In this document: positions 1-11,072 of the stretch, piece by piece
Position numbering within the stretch: position 1 is the stretch's first letter
How the letters are laid out: the number at the start of each line of letters is the position of its first letter
Assembly: GCA_010645155.1 (NCBI GenBank)
Contig: CM021317.1
Coordinates: 11,926,658-11,990,657, forward strand
Source: Tigriopus japonicus
Taxonomy: Eukaryota; Arthropoda; Copepoda; Harpacticoida; Harpacticidae
DNA: 64,000 nt
Direction: 5' to 3'
Program-made: the position numbers and the translations under genes
The notes under the pieces: generated by a model
Seen by the model: only the letters and a program-made list of their open reading frames with translations
What the model was told of the DNA's origin: nothing
Database searches by the model: none

Positions 1-200
1 GACCCGTCGCCACTCGAATCCGAAAATTTAGAAACCAATCAGTGGTCAAGTGAAATTCTTACCTCAAGACCTCAAACCTTTGTCGAAGCAATCGAATGTA
101 CAAGAGGATGTAAAATTGAATTGACTTGAGTGTAAAGGATGTAGACGATTTCGCCCTAGATGTGGTTTGTTGACCTCAAAAACTTTTGAAATTCAGGTAA

Positions 201-206
201 TTTATT
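201..206 (-). terminator. Probable poly(A) signal of brm
   Basis: Reads AATAAA on the minus strand, about 80 bases beyond the brm stop codon. Apart from this 3' UTR signal, nothing recognisable lies in positions 1-287. Confidence 0.55.
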
Positions 207-287
207 TTCCACAATGAATAATTGGATTACAATAATAAAACGGACAGAGATACTCAAAATTTACTTTGGACAAACCATTCGGATGGG

Positions 288-3200
288 CTAATCATCTTGG
301 AGGTCGTCGTCCATGTCGTCATCGTCGTCGTCATCAGATTGGACATACTTGGAGCTCTTCTTCTTGCCGCCTTTTCCACGCCCGATTCCCACAGATTCGG
401 TGGCTCTCCTCCGTTTCTTGGAGGCTGAATTACTTCCCTTACTAGATGAGGGACTTTCCTCCATTTCCCCCGAGGCTGTAGGTGGACCTTGGAGGGACGT
501 CTCAGTACTTGCTAGAGGCGTGGTTTTGCCCGAGCCTTCCATTTCTTCTTTATCATCCATGTTATCTACGACCTCATCTAAACGTTCTCGAGCGTTCGTG
601 AACACGGATTGGAGGACGATCGAGTCCTCGTAGATAAGGGATCCATCTTCGTTGTATTTTTGGGTGTTCGAGCACATCAGCATGAAATCTTTTTCGAGAC
701 CGTCCAGATCATCATACTAAAAATATCATTAGGAAATTTAGTTACTATTCCAGAACATATGCATAAGTAGGATTGTTACCTTGCCCTCGTTGATCTTATT
801 CATAATCTTGGCAATGTCCACGGGTCGCTTGATGACCTCGTAATAATCTGGGAGCTCCTTCTTGGAGGGCAGTTTCAGGAATGGTTCGCTCAGCACTCGC
901 TCATCCTTGTCTTTGTACTGAATGACGATCTGCATGAGGGTGGTCATTTTCTTCTGAAGTCGTTTGAGCGAGCTCTTCTTCTTCTTTCGACTGGGTCCCC
1001 CGAAATCGTCTTCGACCTCCTCCTCATCTCGTCGCTTTTTCTTTCCACGTTTGCCTGTTCGCTTGGACGACTCTCCTTCATCACCTCCAACGGCTCCGGC
1101 ACCGTCTTCATCATCATCAAAGTCCTCATCTTCAGCCTAGATCAAGATAGAAATATTTTGAATCAAAATGAAAGATATCATTCCTCTTTATGCTTGCCTT
1201 ACCCCAATGGCTTTGAGCCATTCTTTGTCGGACAATTGATCGCTATAGTTGGTGTCTTTCTTGGCACGACTGCCTCGACCATAAACGACTTCTTCCTCCT
1301 CCTCTTCTTCCTCTTCATCTTCTTCTTGAATGAGGAACTCGGGGAGTTCCTTGATCTGAATCAGACGATCCTTTCGGTTGGAGCCTTGATTGGCCTCTTC
1401 TCGTCGCCGATCAATGTCCATTTGTTGAAACTTTTCAAACTCTTCCTCACTGCGAGCAATCATCTGATTAATGACTTCGTCATCGGGCACCTCGTTCTCT
1501 TCCTCTTCTTCCTCATCGGCTCGCAAGATCGATTGAAGAAGTTCTCGTCGTTCGGAACCGGTGGACCGATTGTTGAATCGACCGGCTTGAATGACTTTCT
1601 CGTCCATGTTCAACTTGTATCTGGCCGCAGCCAAGATACGCTCCTCAACCGAGTTCACAGTCATGAGTCGCAGAACGCGCACCTCGTTCTTCTGGCCGAT
1701 TCGGTGAGCTCGATCCTGAGCTTGAAGATCCTGATGAGGATTCCAATCCGAATCAAAAATGATGACCGTATCGGCAGTTTGAAGGTTCAAGCCCAAACCT
1801 CCTGCTCGAGTAGAGAGCAAGAAGATGAAGTAGTCCGAGTTCTTGTCGTTGAAGATCTTCAGCATGTCAGCTCGTTCCTCACTCTTTGTCATGCCATCCA
1901 ATCGGAGGAACTTGAAGCCTCGATAGTTGAAATAGTCCTCGATGATGGTCATACATTGGGTCATTTGACAGAACATGAGGATCCGATGGCCTGTCGCCTT
2001 CATTTTGGGGAGAATTCGATCGATGAGCTCGAATTTGCCGGCAGCTCGGTACACATCTGGACCCGTGACGATATCTGTGGGCGATCCAATGTGCTTGGCA
2101 TACGATTCTTCAATATGTTGGAACATGAACGGATGGTTGCAAAGCTTTCTCAACTGCATGATGGTGTTCATGAGGGCTTTGGCGCCGCCTGATTTTCCCT
2201 TGGCAATCTTGTCCGTCTTCATGACACCCTTTTCTTGCATATGACTGAAAACGATCGAACAAAACGTATTAACCCCTTAGTACCAAATCAAAAAATATTT
2301 AGTTTACTTGTAAAGGGTTCGTTGGAGACCAGACATCTCGCACTTGATGATGTATTCGACCTTGTCGGGCAATTGGGATTCCACGTCTTTCTTCAGACGT
2401 CGAAGGAGGAAAGGCCGAAGCACCTTGTGCAAACGACGAATAATCAAGATGGTCTCCTCTTCATTGAGCTCGACTTTCTCGCCAGTGATGGCGAATGGAG
2501 CGTTGAACCATTGCTCAAAAGTGTTGCACGCCTTAAAGATAGAAGGGAGCAAGAAATTCAACAACGCCCACAATTCGGGGAGTTTATTTTGAAGTGGAGT
2601 CCCGGTGAGCAGGATTCGGTTGTTGGAAGTGTAGAACGTGTTCAAGATTTGGGTCAGTTTGCAATGGTGATTCTTCATGCGATGACCTTCATCAATGATC
2701 ATGTACTTCCAACGGATCTGGAAAGAAAAGGGGCTTAAGAAACAGATCGATTCTGAGAAAAATATAGACTACTCACTTTCGACAAGACAGCCTTGTCTTT
2801 GATAACGTATTCGTAGGTAGTCACGAGAACGTTGAACTTGGATCCTCTCATTTGGTTTTGGGCAGATCTTCGGGCAGCGGGACTGCCCTTATAACTGACC
2901 ACATTGCAGGAAGGCGCCCATTTGTCGAACTCGAGCGTCCAGTTTGACAGGGTCGACAAGGGCACGATAATGAGGTACGGACCCATGTTGTTCTTCTTCT
3001 CCATCAGGTACGTGATGAGAGCGATGGTTTGAATGGTCTTGCCCAGTCCCATCTCGTCGGCCAAAATCCCGTTGAGACAGTTGTTATACAGAGAGACCAT
3101 CCATTCTAGACCCTTGATCTGATACTCTTTGAGTTTGCCACCCACCAACATGGCGGCTTGCTCGGTGATCTCCTCGGAAATGGTGTGAGCGATGGAGTAA

Positions 3201-5029
3201 TAGTCTTGACCGTCGCCTCCGTCATCCTCTTTGCTGGCTTCTTCTTTGGCTTTGGCTAGAATGGCCTCGGTCGAGGATGGGTTGTCGACAGCGTCTTCGT
3301 TATCCGAAGCATCGCTGTCTTCGTCTCGGGGCACCTCCTCGTAACCCGGATTCTTTTCCAACCAAGACTCGAGTTCAGAGGCCAACGGAGCGTCCTCGCC
3401 ACGAAGAATCTTGCCAGTGCTCAATTCCTTGACGTGAACGCGGACATCGCTCATTTGGGAGCTTTCGTCCAACATGGCCGCATTCTCCATCTTGGCCTTC
3501 TTCTTGAGCTCTTTTTGCTTCTGGACCTGCTCCACTTTGTGTTGCTTGACCATGTCCGTGAGTTGGTTGATGTACTCGTCGGTTTGGGAGAGCAAGAATG
3601 CCAGCCGTTTGTCTTTTTTCTGATCGATAAGTTTCCGATATCCTTCTTCGTCCTCGGCCATAAGACGTCGCAAACGCTCTTTCTCGATCCGTTCCTGTTC
3701 CTTCTTTTGCTCTCGCTCGTGATTGGCGTGCCAATTGAGAACGGCGCGATTGAGCTTCTGGATCTTGGTGATGTTGGTCTTGTGGAAGTTCTGCATCTCG
3801 CGTCCGTGATTGAGCACGGCGTTCAAATACTCCTGATGCTTTTGTCGACGTCGTCGCTCGGCCTCGAGACGTTGCTGCTTCTCGAGTTTTTCGGTGGCAC
3901 GAGCCTCTCGTAGACCTTGTCGTTTCGTACGTTTGTAGGCCTTGACATTGATGGCCGTCTCCAAAGTGGTATCTCGACGGGTACAGGCCACGACCTCGGC
4001 GCGCAATTGACGTTGAAAGTTGAGTAACCTCAGGGCTCGCAATTCAATCTCGGCCTTGGTTCGAGTGTCATCGGCCATGTGAACGGGTAAGTTGGACAAT
4101 TCATCGATCCGATGAGCCACTCGAGCGGCCAACCTATTTTCGCGTTCTTGCAACAACGTGATGGGATCGATGCCGGCCGGTTTGGCCACGGGGGTCACTC
4201 GATTAGGTTTAACGTTAGCATTGGGTCCGCCGGTGGAAGTGGGTGGGCCACCACCCATGGGACCGGCTTGATTGGGCGGGCGTTGGGCGTTCGAGGCCGG
4301 CACTTGCATGTTGGGCGGTCCACTAGGACTGCCACTCACGGGCGGTCCACCCGGTCGACCGGCGCCGCCAAAGGGCGTGGAACCGGGCGGGCCTTGATTT
4401 TCGGGACGTTTGCCTTGCACGGCCATAGCGATTTGATTGGGCAACGGTTGATTCCGCGCCAAGAAGCGATAAGCCATGATCTGAGCGCGCAATTGCAGCA
4501 TCTGCGGATTCTGAAACTGACCCTTTTCTTGACCGGGGGGTCCGCCAGTCGGGGGTGGTCCACCCGGACCCATGGGCGGTCCACCGGGCGGACCTTGGCG
4601 AGCCATCATGTTTTGATGGAGTTGTCGGGCCTGATTATATCTGGGGTCATTCTGCATCCCTCGTTCCTCCATTTGATTGATGGAATGTTGCAATTTCTGC
4701 AAATCGCTCTGAAAAAGAAACAAAAAGATGCAAAATCTCAAACCCGTTTAGAGTTCGGGTGACCTTTTTCCACTTACGGGCGGTCCTTGGGGCGGGGGTG
4801 GATAGGGATTAGGCGGTCCGCCTTGCATAGGCGAAGGTGAGGGTGAGGGCCGCATTCCCGGCGAAGGTGAGGGCGATTGCGGGGGTGGCATGGGCGAATG
4901 GGGTCCACTTCCACCGGGAGGACCGCCTCCACTAGCTCCTCTGGGCGGAGGCAGAGGCAGGCCGGTGGGCGGCACATTCGGAGGAGGAGGACCGGCTTGC
5001 GGAGGGGGCGGCACCTCCGAGCTCGACAT
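288..5029 (-). CDS. brm: Brahma/BRG1-type SWI/SNF chromatin-remodelling ATPase
   Basis: This is the catalytic ATPase of the nuclear BAF/PBAF nucleosome remodelling complex. I reconstruct six coding exons on the minus strand: 4778-5029, 2777-4708, 2308-2717, 1203-2244, 780-1136 and 288-716. All junctions have GT-AG ends and matching phase, giving about 1473 residues. In order the protein has a Pro/Gly-rich N-terminus, a QLQ domain (about 150-185, core [18 protein letters not shown]), a charged HSA helix (about 265-420), a BRK-like segment (near 500-540), the SNF2 helicase lobes with DEMGLGKT and DEGH motifs and an RGSR-type SnAC region, then an acidic linker, a bromodomain (about 1262-1365, core [13 protein letters not shown]) and an acidic tail. 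The longest frame starts at a TTG; the ATG at 5029 ([10 protein letters not shown]) is preferred. Introns are 59-69 bp. The length is typical for insect and crustacean Brm. Confidence 0.95.
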
Positions 5030-5579
5030 AATGGAGTTCTCTGGGTGATCCAACGAGTGGCCTAGAGATTAATGATGGGATGGGATAAAGGAGGAACGGT
5101 TCCCGATGGAACAAATGGAGAGATTGTTGTTGAGCCTGGCTGGCTTGATTCTGCCGATGCAAAGACAAACACAACAACAGCCGAAAGCGAATCAGGCTTG
5201 CCGGATCGAGTCTTGGGTTGCGGGTCAGATTTAAATGGCAGTCTGGAAATCGAGGTTATGGAGAGAAAATGCCATAAGGTGGATAAGATTGAAATTTTTC
5301 AAAGTAAGTTTCTTCGTTTTCAAGCGGGATTTTCTTCGCGAAATGTTATTTGCCTTGTCTCAAACTTACCGAAGGATCAACAAAAACTTTCAAACTTCTA
5401 TACCATTTTAATTCTCTTATCGGCATAATGGATTTAAATTGTAGTCGAACCAACATCAACTCGGGAAGCCCGAAAAAAATCCATTTTCCCTCTTACCCAG
5501 AAAATATCTGGCCATACAAGGGGCTCCATGGAGCACCCTGACATTGGCTTTTTCCTATGTCACTGAGGCTAGGAATTAC
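5030..5579. other. Upstream region of brm
   Basis: This non-coding stretch should contain the brm promoter and 5' UTR. I see no TATA box, no conserved reading frame and no RNA gene. The short open frames here have no recognisable domain. Confidence 0.4.
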
Positions 5580-5734
5580 TGATGCGACCAAATAATGTTT
5601 TTCAGCCAAGTGTTGCCAGATTTGCCCTTGGTTAGTTTTTTAGGTCAAACCCTGCAACACAAGCTGACTCACAGAAAATAAAGAGACATAAACTCATGGT
5701 AAAATACGGCGACACTTTTTATTTGGTCGCATCA
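5580..5734. mobile_element. Short MITE with 16-bp terminal inverted repeats
   Basis: The left end TGATGCGACCAAATAA is repeated exactly inverted at the right end. The flanks both read TTAC (5576-5579 and 5735-5738), a possible 3-4 bp target duplication as expected for PIF/Harbinger-like elements. It is about 155 bp long, carries no open frame and abuts the large palindrome that follows. Confidence 0.7.
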
Positions 5735-5742
5735 TTACTGGG

Positions 5743-6416
5743 AATGGCTTGACCCCGCTTTGTGCGAGAAAAAGGTGGACAACTTTGCTTCATCAGCTGA
5801 TACATAACACTGCACCCTAAAATAGTGGGAATTTCGAACGTTTCAAAATTTTGCCAGCGTGGCTAAATCTTGAACAAACTCAATGTACCGTACGTACTTT
5901 GTTTTTGACGCGAGCGAGCGTCGTTACCTCTGAGCACGCGGTCGCCCTGAGATTTTGAAGCTAGCGCAGCTGGGCCAAAGGGTGTCACATTTCTAGTCAT
6001 TATCACAGACCATACTGTGAGGTGTTTCTGCACAGACCATCTGTGGGCTGGGCTGAAAAAGGCGGACAGACGATCCATTTGTTTTGGCCCGGCAGAGTTG
6101 CTGGCACAGATCATATAATGACTAGATGTCGCATTGGCCCGTACCGTTGGCGAGAGAAAAGTGACACCACTTGGCCCAGCTGCGCTAGCTTCAAAATCTC
6201 AGGGCGACCGCGTGCTCAGAAGTAACGACGTTCGCTCGCGTCAAGAACAAAGTACGTACGGTACGTTGATTTTGTTCAGGATTTGGCCACGCTGGCAAAA
6301 TTTTGACAGAAAAAAAAAAATGGAAATTCCCACCATTTTGGGGTGTAGTGTTATGTTCCAGCTGATGAATCAAAGTTGTCCATCTTTTTCTCGCACGAAG
6401 CGAGGTGTAGCCATTA
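5743..6416. repeat. 674-bp imperfect palindrome (foldback element)
   Basis: The left arm (about 5743-6010) and right arm (about 6105-6416) are inverted copies of each other. Recognisable pairs include AATGGCT/AGCCATT at the ends, GTACCGTACGTAC against GTACGTACGGTAC, and a long block around GCTAGCGCAGCTGGGCC. The right arm has about 30 extra bases near the centre. A loop of about 100 bases separates the arms. The short open frames here are mirror images of each other and are not genes. Confidence 0.85.
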
Positions 6417-6455
6417 AATGGTCTGTGGTTGCTGGCCATTGACTAAAGGTTCGAC

Positions 6456-7912
6456 CAGGGTTGCCAATTGGCGATTTCTATCGCCAGATTTCACGAATCT
6501 GGCGATTTTTGTATTTCTGGCGATTAATTTGGCGAATTGAGGAAATTTGGCGAAAAATTAGGCAAAATCGGGGAAATTTGGCGAAAAATTAGGCAAAATC
6601 GGGGAAATTTGGCGAAAAATTAGGCAAAATCGGGGAAATTTGGCGAAAAAAATTGGCTAAATCGCCCATTTTTGACGATAACTCAAGCAAATTTTGATTC
6701 TCTCTTTACGATTTTGACTTTTATTCTGACTGAAAACCAAGGATAAATAGTTTAGATGACAATCACTAAAGGAGAAGAGCTTTGACCAAAGTATTGTTTT
6801 TTGATTTGATTGTGCTTTTACCAAGAACATGAAAATTTTGTTTCACTCTTCTGATGGAGAACCTACTTCCTCCCTCTTTGCGACGAATCTATCCATTAGA
6901 CGACCCATCATAAGTTTTTAAGTCTCATCTAGACGACGCGTTATCTACTATCTGTGACCTGCCTAAGTTCAGTGACTTTATGGGGCAGCTAATTCCAACT
7001 CCCTTATAGACCGATGCTTTTATCAGACATGAATTTTCCCCACACGGGTTTTCTCTTTTTTTGACTTTTACATTGAAAGACATTCTGTGTAGCACTTAAC
7101 ATCGGTAAAAAATGCATACTAGAATTTTTAACAGGCGAGTTTGGGAAAAAGAGACTGTTTGTTATGAAGTCAACAGCTTCGGCAAACATGCGTTTGCCGA
7201 AGCTGTTGATGTTTTTGATGCATGTGTAACTGATTTTGAAAAATTCACAATTTGATTTTCCTAATGGTGGGGCCAATTGAAATCCTAAATAAACTTTGTC
7301 TCGTATTATTTTGCGATTGCCCCCGTTTGGTTTTGGTTACGCCCCCTTTATGGTTTACTAATCAATCTATTATGATATGATCAAAATACAGGGCATGAAC
7401 AATGTCATTGGTATAAAAATGTGTTTTTTACTATTTGAGTGATCGCCACATTCGTCACATTTTGGGATTGTTAACGTAATAATAATACCATTAACATTGC
7501 TTTGAAAGAGTTATAAATTTCATAGCATTTCAGAAAAGAGTCCGAAAGAATTTGTTACTTGGCATCAATAAAATTCCAATTTTGTTCACAAATTACAAAC
7601 TAAAACGCGTTCTAAGTGCTACAAATGAAAATTTATGAAGGAAAGTCAATTTGGTGGCATTCCGTTTTTCTTCGAGAACTTTTGTCATGAAATGTGTATC
7701 AAAAGATAAAAGTTAAAACACAAAACTGAAGAATTGACCAGTTGAGGTATTCCTTGAAGATTACTTCAGCATGATTGACTATTTATGTACATAAGGTTGT
7801 TGGTAAAAGAAATTTGGCGAAAATTTGGCGATTTTTTAAATGAGGTGGCGAATTCTGGCGAATTTCGGTGGCAAATCTGGCGATAAGAGCCGTCGAAGAC
7901 CTGGCAACCCTG
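6456..7912 (+). mobile_element. Non-autonomous hAT-type transposon, 1457 bp
   Basis: The ends are CAGGGTTGCCA and its inverted copy TGGCAACCCTG. They are flanked by GGTTCGAC (6448-6455) and GATTCGAC (7913-7920), an 8-bp target duplication with one mismatch, which is diagnostic of the hAT superfamily. GGCGA/TCGCC-rich subterminal sequence lies at both ends. No transposase frame is visible. Partial copies occur at 27264-27799 (inverted, left half) and 33665-34170 (right third), so the family is dispersed. Confidence 0.88.
6541..6650. repeat. 31-bp minisatellite inside the hAT element
   Basis: About 3.5 units with period 31 (GGAAATTTGGCGAAAAATTA followed by GGCAAAATCGG) start at 6541, 6572, 6603 and 6634, nearly identical to each other. 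The array lies in the left subterminal region of the 1457-bp element and is not present as such in the inverted partial copy at 27.6 kb. Confidence 0.85.
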
Positions 7913-7920
7913 GATTCGAC

Positions 7921-8630
7921 CAATCAGTCGTCGATCTGCTTGGAACGTCAACATCAAAACACATGGCTACTTGAAATTTGCAAAGCTTGGTGAACTGGGC
8001 ATTTTCGCGAAACGAATTACAGGTAATAAAAACAAGGAATTGAGAGTAGAGATGGAGAGAGAGAATATGCGACGTGTTTGGCTTCGATGATTCCAGTCAC
8101 TCTGTTATCAAACCGTGCATGAGATCGCTAAATCCAATATTATCCAACGGAAATGAGTCAATGTGGAAAACGAGTTGGTTGGTTTGCCAATAACTCTTCT
8201 TGGCGCAACATTTCCTATAATTTATTGGACCGTAAGATAACTTTGCATTGCAAAGATGTAATGGCTTTAATGCTCCTTTAAAACTCATTTGGCTCTAAAC
8301 AATCCATTGCAGGGTAGGGATTGAAGACGGAAACTAATACGATTGTTTCTTCGAAACTTTTCTAAGTAATAATATGTAGCCTATTCTTTACATCGATTTT
8401 CAACAAGGGTTGTTGAAGGATAGTTTGAAATCATTACGAGCATGATATCTTCGATAAGTTGTTGGCAAATTGGGAAAGAACATCTATAATGAAGTACTGG
8501 TGGTAGAGCAGGTCCTTTGCATACGAGAAGAGAGGAATATTAAGAAATCATCCAATAGCTTATTGCCACGATTGTTTTCAGATTCTCATGTCCAGCTTAC
8601 TTCCCAACCCCGACGTTTCAACTCGAAATT
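7921..8630. other. Upstream region of TSR3
   Basis: Unique AT-rich sequence between the hAT element and the TSR3 start codon. No gene, RNA or repeat is recognised. It should contain the TSR3 promoter and 5' UTR. Confidence 0.35.
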
Positions 8631-9425
8631 ATGCCGAAACGCGGGGGCCGACAGACCTCCAACAAGGCTAGTCAAGGCCACCGTCGTAAAGATCGAAACC
8701 CAGTGGCCGAAACCGCCGATGACCTGCACGATTTGTCTTTGAAAGCCTCCGATAACTCAAGTTCCGGCTCATCTTCATCATCGGAAGAAGACCTCGATGG
8801 TTCCCGAGTGTCCGTGCCATTTCCCGTGGCCATGTGGGACGTGGCCCAATGTGATCCAAAGCGTTGCTCGGGCCGAAAATTGGCTCGAATGGATATGATT
8901 CGCGAGCTCCGATTGGGTCAACGATTTAATGGGCTGTGTCTATCTCCTCAGGGTCAAGATTGCGTGTCTCCCGCCGATCAGGAGGTGGTGTCCCAATGGG
9001 GCGTGTCCGTGATCGATTGCAGTTGGGCCAAACTGGACGAGACGCCTTTTCACCGGATGAAATCCAACTATCCTCGACTCTTGCCGTATTTGGTGGCGGC
9101 CAATCCAGTAAATTATGGCAAACCTTGCAAGCTGAACTGCGTGGAAGCCTTAGCGGCTGCCTTTTACATCACTGGTTATCCGGACATTGCTCGCAAATAC
9201 ATGTGCAAATTCTCCTGGGGTCACGCCTTTCTTTCATTGAATGAAGATCTTTTGGACCGTTATGCGGCCTGTGCTACGGCTAAAGATGTGGTCAAGTGTC
9301 AAGATGAGTTTTTGGCTCAAGAACGCGAGTCTTACAACAAAAAGCGAGACGAAATCGACCTTCCACCCACTTACAGTTCCGAATCCGAAACGGATCAGGA
9401 GGACGGCGACGGCGAAGAGAAGTGA
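8631..9425 (+). CDS. tsr3: 18S rRNA aminocarboxypropyltransferase TSR3
   Basis: TSR3 transfers the 3-amino-3-carboxypropyl group of S-adenosylmethionine to a hypermodified pseudouridine in 18S rRNA, late in cytoplasmic 40S maturation. The 264-residue product has a basic N-terminus (MPKRGGRQ), a Ser/acidic stretch, then the RLI-like N-terminal fold (DVAQCDPKRCSGRKL) and the DUF367/SPOUT-like domain with CSWAKLDETPF, RLLPYLVAANPVNYGKP and LNCVEALAAAFYITG, ending in an acidic tail. It is a single exon with an ATG start. Its 3' end converges on the CCDC93-like gene, with only 41 bases between the stop codons. Confidence 0.95.
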   Translation: MPKRGGRQTSNKASQGHRRKDRNPVAETADDLHDLSLKASDNSSSGSSSSSEEDLDGSRVSVPFPVAMWDVAQCDPKRCSGRKLARMDMIRELRLGQRFNGLCLSPQGQDCVSPADQEVVSQWGVSVIDCSWAKLDETPFHRMKSNYPRLLPYLVAANPVNYGKPCKLNCVEALAAAFYITGYPDIARKYMCKFSWGHAFLSLNEDLLDRYAACATAKDVVKCQDEFLAQERESYNKKRDEIDLPPTYSSESETDQEDGDGEEK

Positions 9426-9451
9426 CGGCGATTTTAAACAGAGGAAACGAT

Positions 9452-9457
9452 AATAAA
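9452..9457 (+). terminator. Probable poly(A) signal of TSR3
   Basis: AATAAA lies 26 bases after the TSR3 stop codon, inside the short convergent interval before the CCDC93-like stop at 9467. Mature 3' ends of the two transcripts are therefore expected to overlap. Confidence 0.65.
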
Positions 9458-9466
9458 TGATATATA

Positions 9467-10447
9467 TTATGAATCTTTGGTGGCCACTCGCTGTTTCAAA
9501 GTGGCATTTTTCTTCATGGCGTCCCGAAAATCTCGCACGAGAATCGCGTATTGTCTTTGGACTTCCAGCAAACTGTGGACTTCGCTTTGAGCCTTCATTT
9601 TTGCCAGCTCTTCTTCTCGGCCGAAATCTTCGACCCCCCGTTTACTCTGCTCAACTTCCTGAAGCAAAGCTTCGAGTTGTCGTAAAAAGTGATCCCGTTG
9701 AACGACATTCTTGCCCATTTTGGGTAATCCCTCCGCGATCGAAGTCAACATGCTCACCTCTTTGGACATAAAGGCTCGTTGAGACTCGAGAGTATTGAAC
9801 AAGGTGTAAAACTGTTGAGTCTGGGAATATTCATCGGCCATCTGATTGTCCAATTCCATGAACCGTTTCTGATATTGAGTCAATTCATAGGCGCTCGGCA
9901 CGTCGTCCACTTGTCGCTCCAAAATCGAGGTCATCCGAACTTTATCGGCCACCTTCGACCTTAATGAAGCTAGTTCTTGCACCCTTTGGTCCACCTGACC
10001 CGCATCCTTGGCTTCTTGGTCTAGACTAGTCGTTAAACGCGCTCGTAGCTCCTCATTTCGAGTCTGAAGGTCCTTCAATTCCACCTTGCAAGACGCCTTG
10101 AAAGACGATTCACGAGCTTTGAGCTCTTCATTCATTTTGACGAGCTTCTGCAAGCGTTTCAGGAGCTTCCGTTCCTGATCTGACATGTCAAGGAACACTT
10201 GGATCTCTTGGTCGATCTCCTGACCTTCCTTTTCTAGGACACGATCCTCTTTGTCCAAAACCGCCATCTCTCCTTGAAGACGGGCTTTTTGAGCGGTCAA
10301 GGTTTGGATTTCCGTCTCTAATTTGTCGGTTTGACCTCGGAAAAGACCAATCTTAGCCTTGAGCGTGTCTTGAGTGTCTTCATGAGGGTCTTCGTGTAGG
10401 AGAGCTTCCAGAACTTCATACTCCTTGTGGGTTTGAGCTCCTTCCAT
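9467..10447 (-). CDS. CCDC93-like coiled-coil protein lacking the N-terminal half
   Basis: The 326-residue product is almost entirely coiled coil and resembles the C-terminal half of CCDC93, a subunit of the CCC (COMMD-CCDC22-CCDC93) complex that works with WASH and Retriever in endosomal recycling. The best family-like block is ELTQYQKRFMELDNQ, then QQFYTLFNTLESQRAFMSKE, then HFLRQLEALLQEVEQ near the C-terminus. Full-length CCDC93 is about 630 residues with an N-terminal CH-like domain, which I do not find here. The open frame continues upstream to a TAG near 10.64 kb without another ATG, so the ATG at 10447 (MEGAQTHKEYE) is used. Either the gene is truncated or its 5' exons were not recognised. 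Confidence 0.72.
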   Translation of the reverse strand: MEGAQTHKEYEVLEALLHEDPHEDTQDTLKAKIGLFRGQTDKLETEIQTLTAQKARLQGEMAVLDKEDRVLEKEGQEIDQEIQVFLDMSDQERKLLKRLQKLVKMNEELKARESSFKASCKVELKDLQTRNEELRARLTTSLDQEAKDAGQVDQRVQELASLRSKVADKVRMTSILERQVDDVPSAYELTQYQKRFMELDNQMADEYSQTQQFYTLFNTLESQRAFMSKEVSMLTSIAEGLPKMGKNVVQRDHFLRQLEALLQEVEQSKRGVEDFGREEELAKMKAQSEVHSLLEVQRQYAILVRDFRDAMKKNATLKQRVATKDS

Positions 10448-11072
10448 TGGTGAGGTATTTGTTTCTTTGAATCTGGTCTCACGTGATGAGATAAGACTGA
10501 AGTGGGTGGACGCCCCCTTGACCAAAGGAATGATGAAATGAAATATCTTGATGAATTGGAATGACTGAATGTCTGATGGAGATGTGTCTATGTGGAGATG
10601 AACATTACACTGTTTAAAAGGTTCAATATTCTATAAATTTACTCAAAATTGCAACTTCGTTGTGTCCTTTCAAGACATTTATGCGCCCTCTAGTAGTAGA
10701 TGTGGGCACTGAAACTGTTCAGTAATGCTAAAACTGTCCTAGACCAATGATTTTTCGACACTTGGCAAGCAAAATCTGAGAAGTTGTTCAACAAATCAAC
10801 GCAAACTCAACTCAAAACAGAAATTTTTGCAACATTTGGTCATTCAAAAACTGGTTTATTTGTAGCTTTCTTTTCAAAATCACTTTCATTCCAGGCTTCA
10901 GTTTCAATTCAAGCTCTTTTTTGGCAAACCTGCTTCTTGAGCTGAAAACATCAACAAATAAACAAATGAGACACATTGGCAAATAAAGAGTGTATGAGAG
11001 GTGTAGGAAGGACATCTTCTTATCCATTGAATTGTCACATTCACTCCTCGTCCCGCCTCTTTAACCTCAGCC
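10448..11072. other. Intergenic region between CCDC93-like and TMEM177 genes
   Basis: This is a divergent interval. I see no coding exon on the minus strand that would supply the missing CCDC93 N-terminus, and no repeat. It presumably carries both promoters. Confidence 0.3.

Noticed and set aside
1158..4762. Long plus-strand open frames opposite brm (344, 216, 167 and 159 codons)
   Set aside because: They are antisense shadows of well-conserved brm exons. They have no domain of their own and are explained by codon bias on the coding strand.
6541..6650. Possible CRISPR-like array
   Set aside because: The 31-bp units are directly contiguous with no unique spacers, in a eukaryotic transposon.
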